From contig CANPZC010000003.1 in assembly GCA_947589355.1 (NCBI GenBank), positions 62,001 through 126,000 on the forward strand: a DNA stretch of 64,000 bases. Direction: 5' to 3'. Of the stretch, positions 58,198-64,000 are shown piece after piece. Each line of letters opens with the position of its first letter. Position 1 is the stretch's first letter. This stretch comes from an uncultured Clostridia bacterium (GTDB lineage Bacteria > Bacillota > Clostridia > Oscillospirales > Ruminococcaceae). The notes beneath the pieces were generated by a model. That model saw nothing but the letters and a program-made list of their open reading frames with translations, was not told where the DNA came from and searched no databases. Position numbers and translations under genes: made by a program.

Positions 58198-58494
58198 GCA
58201 GGCAAAAATTTTTCAAAAGACTTTTATTTTTTAGATAAGTATGATATAATAGAAACGATAGTCGGGGCTTGGAAGAAAGAGATGTTTGAAAATTTGCGAT
58301 AAAGAAGTGAGAGGTTAGAGGTTAGAATAGGTCTTATGACGTTTGCGTGGGCTTTTCATTTCTGCGGTTTAGATAGAAGCAAGAGGCAAGATGTTGTGAC
58401 TTCAGCTTTTGCGCGTACAGATAGTGCCTATATTATTTGCGCTTACGCGCAGCGCAGGAGCGCACACATTGACCGCCACAAGTGCAAAGGTTTC

Positions 58495-58730
58495 AAGTCT
58501 TGTCAAGAAAATAAAAGTTTTCGGTCAAGCTCTTTTTTACAGTTGCTTCGCAACTGCCAAGGCTTGCAGGGGTTCGGGGACAGAGTCCCCGTAAACACAG
58601 CGTGCGCTCCGCAAAGGGTGAATTTCAAAATAGTCCGGTGGACTATTTTGAAAGAGGGAACGCCCTGCAAGAGAGGGCGTTCCCTTTGAGAAGATATATC
58701 AAACTTTCCGCGTTCTCTCAGAGAACGCCG
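58495..58730 (+). repeat. Multi-hairpin interspersed element, copy E (3' type I, variant first hairpin)
   Basis: AGTTGCTTCGCAACT; GGGGACAGAGTCCCC; AAATAGTCCGGTGGACTATTT; GGGAACGCCCTGCAAGAGAGGGCGTTCCC; GCGTTCTCTCAGAGAACGC. Confidence 0.82.
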
Positions 58731-58833
58731 CGCCGTGTGTAAAATTTATTTGCGCTTACGCGCTGCGCAGGAGCGGTGAACAGCTCCGCAGGCTGCCGCG
58801 GAAGCGGCGAAACAAAATTAACAGGAGATAATT

Positions 58834-59298
58834 ATGTGCCTGATATGCGAACGAATTGAAATGATCAAAAAAGGCGAGAACCCTTATTTCGTGAAAGAAC
58901 TTAAAACGGGATATGTGGTGATAGGCGATTATCAGCATTTTTACGGCTACACGCTGTTTCTTTACAAGCACCACGGTGAAAAGACCGAGCTGTTTCATCT
59001 TGACCCTTTAGAAAGGGCTGAGTTTCTTGAAGAAATGACGATAGTTGCCGATGCTGTGTCAAGGGCTTTTGGTGCGGAGAAGATAAACTACGAGCTGCTC
59101 GGCATGGGCGATGCTCATCTTCACTGGCATTTGTTCCCGAGGGTAAGCGGCGACCTCGAAAACTACGGGAATAACGGCAGAGGGCCTGTCTGGTGGTATC
59201 CTATGGAGAAAATGTATTCCGATGACAGCAGACCAAGCGAGCAGCAGCTTGCGGATATGAAACGAAAACTGCTTGATGAATTGGAGAAATTACTGTGA
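58834..59298 (+). CDS. HIT family protein
   Basis: MCLICERIEMIKKGENPYFVKEL, GMGDAHLHWHLFPR. Confidence 0.92.
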   Translation: MCLICERIEMIKKGENPYFVKELKTGYVVIGDYQHFYGYTLFLYKHHGEKTELFHLDPLERAEFLEEMTIVADAVSRAFGAEKINYELLGMGDAHLHWHLFPRVSGDLENYGNNGRGPVWWYPMEKMYSDDSRPSEQQLADMKRKLLDELEKLL

Positions 59299-59370
59299 AT
59301 TCTGATCGCTGAAAAGGTGTGTCAGGCAAGAGGTCAATTACAGCGGTTAATACATATTTGAGGTGTAAAC

Positions 59371-59691
59371 ATGGCGTCAAGCAAGGAATACTTAGAGTTT
59401 ATTTTAGAACAGCTGTCTGATTTGGAAGACATTACTTATCGGGCTATGATGGGAGAATTTATTATTTATTATCGCGGCAAAGTAGCAGGCGGCATTTATG
59501 ATGACAGATTGCTTGTTAAACCTGTAAGCTCGGCAATTGCTTATATGCCCACGGTTCGGTATGAATTGCCCTACGAGGGAGCAAAAGAGATGCTGTTGGT
59601 AGAAGAAGTTGACAACAAGGAATTTCTGGCAGGTCTTTTTAATGCTATGTATGATGAGCTGCCAACTCAAAAGCCTAAGAGGAAGAAATAA
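59371..59691 (+). CDS. TfoX N-terminal-domain family protein
   Basis: YRAMMGEFIIYYRGKVAGGIYDDRLLVKPVSSA. Confidence 0.85.
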   Translation: MASSKEYLEFILEQLSDLEDITYRAMMGEFIIYYRGKVAGGIYDDRLLVKPVSSAIAYMPTVRYELPYEGAKEMLLVEEVDNKEFLAGLFNAMYDELPTQKPKRKK

Positions 59692-59774
59692 GAGCATAGA
59701 CTTTTCATATCTGCGGTTCAGATAGAAGCAAGATTTATTTTTGCTGCTGTCGCAGCTAACCTGCGGAGCAGAAT

Positions 59775-59816
59775 TAGTGAATAGTGAATATTGAATAACG
59801 AATAGTTAATAGTTAA
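59775..59816. repeat. Degenerate short tandem repeat (gaatagtgaata/ttaatagt)
   Basis: gtgaatagtgaatattgaataacgaatagttaatagttaa. Confidence 0.6.
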
Positions 59817-59920
59817 GGTGCGGCTTGCGCCGCGGATCTTAAAAGTTTTATGTACCAACACAGATAGTGCGTGTATTAGATATTTTTTCACCCACCCTCA
59901 CACCGCCAAAACGAGAAACA

Positions 59921-59942
59921 GCTGGCAGAATATTCTTCCAGC
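59921..59942. repeat. Palindromic GCTGGmAGAATATTCTkCCAGC repeat
   Basis: gctggcagaatattcttccagc; exact reverse complement at 60672-60693; related copies at 37522, 37681, 37964. Confidence 0.8.
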
Positions 59943-60031
59943 GGCTTTAGGGGGTTAGTGATGATTTTTTGGGGAGTTTGGTGTATTGTGCTGAGAAGCT
60001 TAGATTTTACATTATATATCGAGGAAAATGA

Positions 60032-60505
60032 ATGAATGACATTACATACGAATGGACGGACGGCAAAAACGAAGATTTCAAAAAATTTTATCTGCTGACG
60101 GAGGAATACTACAGCAAAATAGTCGGCGGAAAGAAAAACCGTCTGGGATTTGTGCCGTACAACCTTTCGGATAGCATAGGCGACGTGATAATAGCGTATG
60201 ACAGCGGAAAAGCCGTGGCGTGCGCGGGGCTGAAAGGGTACTCGCGCAGCGATGTGGAAATAAAGCGCGTATGGGTACAGCCCGAATACAGGGGAAATGG
60301 CATTGCGACAAAGCTGATGGTGGCTGTTGAGGAAAAGGCGCGCCGCATGGGCTTTGAACGCGCCGTTTTGCAGACAAGGGAAATAATGACCGACGCGGTC
60401 GCGCTGTATGAAAAGCTTGGCTACAGCAGGATAGAGAATTATCCGCCGTATGACAAACTTGACGGCGCGGTGTGTTTTGCGAAAAGGTTGGCAGAGGGGA
60501 AGTAA
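60032..60505 (+). CDS. GNAT family N-acetyltransferase
   Basis: IKRVWVQPEYRGNGIATKLMVAVEEKARRMGFERAVLQTREIMTDAVALYEKLGYSRI. Confidence 0.92.
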   Translation: MNDITYEWTDGKNEDFKKFYLLTEEYYSKIVGGKKNRLGFVPYNLSDSIGDVIIAYDSGKAVACAGLKGYSRSDVEIKRVWVQPEYRGNGIATKLMVAVEEKARRMGFERAVLQTREIMTDAVALYEKLGYSRIENYPPYDKLDGAVCFAKRLAEGK

Positions 60506-60671
60506 AGGGTGAGGCTTTCCGTGCGCAATAGCATTGTTAAAGCTTGCGCTTACGCGCGGCGCAGGAGCGCACACGTTGAACGCTACAAACAGTTGTTCAA
60601 AGCACGCTGTCTACATTTTATGTATATATTAACCGTTAAATATCCCCCTACCACATTCCGCCCCAGGGGAA

Positions 60672-60693
60672 GCTGGAAGAATATTCTGCCAGC
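60672..60693. repeat. Palindromic GCTGGmAGAATATTCTkCCAGC repeat (reverse copy)
   Basis: gctggaagaatattctgccagc. Confidence 0.8.
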
Positions 60694-60747
60694 GGCAAAC
60701 GACTGAGAATTAGAAGCAAGAGGCAAGATGTGGGGGCTTTTACATAG

Positions 60748-60990
60748 CTATTGCGCACGCAAGCGCGCGCAGGAAAGAGAGATATGGCTTCTTAAAGGGG
60801 AGGCTCTCTCTTGCAGAGCCTCCCCTCTTAGAAAACAGTTCACCGAACTGTTTTCTAATTCACCTCTTGCAGAGCGCACGTTGTAGGGGATTTCGCCGTC
60901 TGCGGACGGCGACGGGGGTTTCACCCCTCGACCCTGACGACCCTTTTGAAAAAGGGTCGATCGAAAACTTTCCCGTTCTTGACAAGACTT
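60748..60990 (-). repeat. Multi-hairpin interspersed element, copy F (3' type II), minus orientation
   Basis: + strand: CTATTGCGCACGCAAGCGCGCGCAGG; GGGGAGGCTCTCTCTTGCAGAGCCTCCCC; AAAACAGTTCACCGAACTGTTTT; CGCCGTCTGCGGACGGCG; GACCCTTTTGAAAAAGGGTC. Confidence 0.85.
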
Positions 60991-61135
60991 AAAACTTTTG
61001 CGTGCTGTGGGGCGGTGGTGCGCTCCTGCGCCGCGCGTAAGCGCAAATAAAAACTGCGAAAACGACAATTAACACGAGGGTAGGAAAAACCGTTTCTAAC
61101 CTCTAACATCTTATATCTGAAAGCTGGTGCTGATC

Positions 61136-62341
61136 ATGACAAACATTCTAAAAGGCAAGACCGTGCTGCTTGGCGTTACGGGCAGCATAGCGGCGTACAA
61201 AAGCGCAAATCTGGCGCGTATGCTGGTAAAGCAGGGGTGCGCGGTGCACGTTCTGATGACCAAAAACGCCGCGAACTTCATAAACCCCATAACCTTTGAA
61301 ACGCTGACGGGCAACAAGTGCCTCATTGACACCTTTGACCGCAATTTTCAGTACAGCGTGGAGCACGTTGCCCTTGCAAAGCAGGCGGACTTGGTGATGA
61401 TAGCCCCTGCCTCTGCTAACGTTATAGGCAAGATAGCAAGCGGCATTGCGGACGATATGCTTACCACCACCATTATGGCTTGCACCTGCGTGCGAATGAT
61501 ATCGCCGGCGATGAACCACAATATGTATCACGACCCTATTGTGCAGGACAACATCGAAAAGCTGAAAAAGTTCGGTTACAAGATAGTTGAGCCCGACCGC
61601 GGTATGCTTGCGAACGGTGACATAGGCGACGGCAGAATGCCCGACGAGGGCGAACTGTTGGAGCGTATACTGTATGAGATAGCTTTTGAAAAAGACCTTG
61701 CAGGCAAGAAAGTGCTTGTAACGGCAGGCGCGACGAGAGAGGCGATAGACCCTGTGCGGTTTATTTCTAACCATTCTTCGGGGAAAATGGGCTTTGCCCT
61801 CGCGAAAGCTGCGGCGATGAGGGGCGCGCAGGTGACAGTTATTGCGGCGCACACCGATATTCAGCCGCCGATGTTTGTGCAGGTGGTGAACGTAACTTCG
61901 GCGGAGGATATGTTTGAAGCTGTAAAAGAGCGTTATGAGGACTTTGACATTATCATAAAGGCGGCGGCGGTGGCAGACTATACCCCCGTAACGGTCGCGG
62001 ACAGCAAAATAAAGAAGTCGGACAGCGATATGAAGATAGATCTCAAACGCACGACCGACATACTGAAATATCTCGGTGAACACAACAAGGACGGCAAGCT
62101 GTTTTTGTGCGGATTTTCAATGGAGACCGACGATCTTATCGAAAACTCAAAGAAAAAACTGGAGAGCAAAAACTGCGACATGATTTGCTGTAACAGCCTG
62201 AAAACCGAGGGTGCAGGCTTCGGGACGGACACAAATGTGCTGACGGTCATAACGAAAGACGGCACAGCGCAGCTTGAGAAGATGTCAAAAGAGCAGGCGG
62301 CGCACAGGATACTGGATATTATAAAAGAAAAAATCAAATAA
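61136..62341 (+). CDS. coaBC: Bifunctional phosphopantothenoylcysteine decarboxylase / phosphopantothenate-cysteine ligase
   Basis: LLGVTGSIAAYKSANLARML, ISPAMNHNMY, VLVTAGATREAIDPVRFISNHSSGKMGFALA. Confidence 0.96.
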   Translation: MTNILKGKTVLLGVTGSIAAYKSANLARMLVKQGCAVHVLMTKNAANFINPITFETLTGNKCLIDTFDRNFQYSVEHVALAKQADLVMIAPASANVIGKIASGIADDMLTTTIMACTCVRMISPAMNHNMYHDPIVQDNIEKLKKFGYKIVEPDRGMLANGDIGDGRMPDEGELLERILYEIAFEKDLAGKKVLVTAGATREAIDPVRFISNHSSGKMGFALAKAAAMRGAQVTVIAAHTDIQPPMFVQVVNVTSAEDMFEAVKERYEDFDIIIKAAAVADYTPVTVADSKIKKSDSDMKIDLKRTTDILKYLGEHNKDGKLFLCGFSMETDDLIENSKKKLESKNCDMICCNSLKTEGAGFGTDTNVLTVITKDGTAQLEKMSKEQAAHRILDIIKEKIK

Positions 62342-62355
62342 AAGGAGACATATTT

Positions 62356-63786
62356 ATGGCGGACAATGTTGTTATACTGGCAGGCGGTCAGGGGAAAAGA
62401 ATGAAGACCACCAAACCCAAAGCTCTTCTGGAAGTGCTGGGCGACGCAATGCTGGAATGGGTGATATCGGCGTGCGAGGAGGCTCAACTTTCGCGCATTT
62501 GCATTGTAAAGGGGTATGAGGCTAATCAGATAGACGACTACCTCGGCGGCAGATACACGACGGTCATGCAGAGCGAGAGGCTCGGCACGGGTCACGCGGT
62601 AATGCAGGCTAAAGATTTTCTTGAAGAAAACCTTGACGGCTACACGCTTATCCTCAACGGTGACGCGCCGTTCATTGACTGCGGCACTATAAAAGGCGCG
62701 CTGGAGCTTCACAAGAGCAGCAAAGCTTCTGTTACGGTGGTGACTTCGGTGCTTGAAGATGCCACAGGCTACGGCAGGATAATTCGCGGTGAAAACGGCG
62801 TTTCAGCGATAGTTGAGCATAAAGACTGCACCGAGGAGCAGCGCAAAATTCGCGAGATAAACTCGGGCTGTTACTGGTTTGATACCAAAGAGCTTTTGTC
62901 TGTTTTAGATGAGATAAAGCCCGATAACGCGCAGGGCGAGTATTATCTGACAGACTGCCTTTCGCTGCTGCTGGCAAAGGGCAAGACCGCGCAGGCGTAT
63001 ATTTCGGAAAACCCGTATGTATCTCTCGGGGCGAACGACCGCGCACAGCTTTTGGAGCTGAACACCCTTGCACGCAACAATATTATAAAGAAGCACCTTG
63101 AAAACGGCGTTGAGTTTTCATGTACTGACGGAGTTATAATAGGCAGGAATGTAAAGATAGGCTGTGGCACGCACATAAAGAGCGGCACGCAGCTTTTCGG
63201 CAATACCACGATAGGCAGCGGCTGCGTTATAGGCTGCAATACTATTCTTAAAAATGTAGTGGTGGGCGACTGTGTTGCTCTTAACAATGTTCAGGCGGTC
63301 GACTCGCAGGTGGAAGACTATTCTACCGTTGGGCCTTGGGTACAGCTGAGACCCGGCACACACATCAAAAAGCACGTAAAGATAGGCGATTTTGTTGAGA
63401 TAAAAAATTCAGTGATAGGCGACAGAGCTTCAATGGCGCACCTTTCTTATGTGGGCGACAGCGACGTTGGCGAGAATGTGAACATGGGCGGCGGCTGCAT
63501 TACCTGTAATTTTGACGGCGAAAACAAGTACCGCACGATAATCGGCGACAACGCTTTCATAGGCTGCAATACAAATCTTGTAGCGCCCGTAAAGGTGGGC
63601 GACGGCGCATACACGGCGGCAGGTTCTACTATTACTAAGGACGTTCCCGACGGCGCGCTGGCTATAGAACGCTCGCAGACGGCTGTAAAAGAGGGCTATG
63701 CTGACAAAAAACTTGCCAAGAGAAACGAAAAGTTTGCAAAGATGGCCAGGGAGCAGCAGGACGAAAATGGTGAAAAGAAGTCGTAA
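62356..63786 (+). CDS. glmU: Bifunctional N-acetylglucosamine-1-phosphate uridyltransferase / glucosamine-1-phosphate acetyltransferase
   Basis: VILAGGQGKRMKTTKPKALLEVLG, left-handed beta-helix hexapeptide repeats, GGGCITCNFDGENKYRTIIGDNAFIGCNTNLVAPV. Confidence 0.96.
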   Translation: MADNVVILAGGQGKRMKTTKPKALLEVLGDAMLEWVISACEEAQLSRICIVKGYEANQIDDYLGGRYTTVMQSERLGTGHAVMQAKDFLEENLDGYTLILNGDAPFIDCGTIKGALELHKSSKASVTVVTSVLEDATGYGRIIRGENGVSAIVEHKDCTEEQRKIREINSGCYWFDTKELLSVLDEIKPDNAQGEYYLTDCLSLLLAKGKTAQAYISENPYVSLGANDRAQLLELNTLARNNIIKKHLENGVEFSCTDGVIIGRNVKIGCGTHIKSGTQLFGNTTIGSGCVIGCNTILKNVVVGDCVALNNVQAVDSQVEDYSTVGPWVQLRPGTHIKKHVKIGDFVEIKNSVIGDRASMAHLSYVGDSDVGENVNMGGGCITCNFDGENKYRTIIGDNAFIGCNTNLVAPVKVGDGAYTAAGSTITKDVPDGALAIERSQTAVKEGYADKKLAKRNEKFAKMAREQQDENGEKKS

Positions 63787-63969
63787 AAACGTATGTGTTG
63801 TGCAAGTTGCACATAAAAAAGCAGAAAAAAATATGCAAAAATTTTTCAAATAGTTTGTCTGTAGCTATGGAAATTTGAGGCGTAATCTGTTATAATAGAT
63901 GTAAGTCCGTATGCCGACCGTTTTTGGTGCGGTCGCGCGGAATTTAAAAATATTTGGAGGTAGATACCA

Positions 63970-64000
63970 ATGGCAAAGAAATATTGTTACCTTTTCACTG
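63970..64000 (+). CDS. ppdK: Start of pyruvate phosphate dikinase (3' truncated by window)
   Basis: TTTGGAGGTAGATACCA then MAKKYCYLFT, typical PPDK N-terminus; only 10 codons visible. Confidence 0.6.
   Translation, partial: MAKKYCYLFT

Noticed and set aside
60748-61068. ORFs across hairpin elements (e.g. 106 aa LQERASPL.. type)
   Set aside because: Artefacts of open frames through the repeat; same peptide scraps recur at each copy.
1-64000. Defence or secondary-metabolite system as the hidden system
   Set aside because: No restriction, CBASS, retron, toxin-antitoxin, NRPS/PKS or RiPP signatures recognised; the diadenylate cyclase is the housekeeping CdaA type.

Overview
64 kb of chromosomal sequence that looks like a Gram-positive anaerobe of the Clostridia (Ruminococcus/Oscillospiraceae-like, judged from protein sequences and Shine-Dalgarno style; not verified by search). 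Most of it is ordinary core genome: end of the rpoA-rplQ operon, an ABC-F ATPase, dxr-rseP, a DNA glycosylase, rlmB, a TPP-riboswitch-preceded thiamin operon (thiS-F-G-H-thiE/tenI-like-GNAT-thiE-thiD-thiC-XRE), glyS, aquaporin, serC-serA, proBA, a Cu-ATPase/CsoR operon, cdaA-ybbR, a Ca-type P-ATPase, an EF-G paralog, coaX plus an ECF transporter, coaBC, glmU and the first codons of ppdK. I saw no CRISPR array, rRNA, tRNA or complete IS/prophage. The most unusual signal is intergenic: six copies (both orientations) of a roughly 200-290 bp multi-hairpin element with compensatory base changes in its stems and two alternative 3' hairpin modules, plus satellite palindromic repeats clustered around 32.5-33.0, 36.8-38.1 and 58.3-61.1 kb. 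Other items worth a look: a P-type-ATPase-like membrane protein without catalytic motifs, an ABC-F protein with a degenerate second nucleotide-binding domain, a vWA/TSP3 surface protein ending in a Cys/His/Asp peptidase-like domain, a CopA ORF with an internal RBS+ATG for a stand-alone CopZ-like domain, a long-stem structured element directly upstream of the TPP riboswitch, and candidate leader/operator elements.
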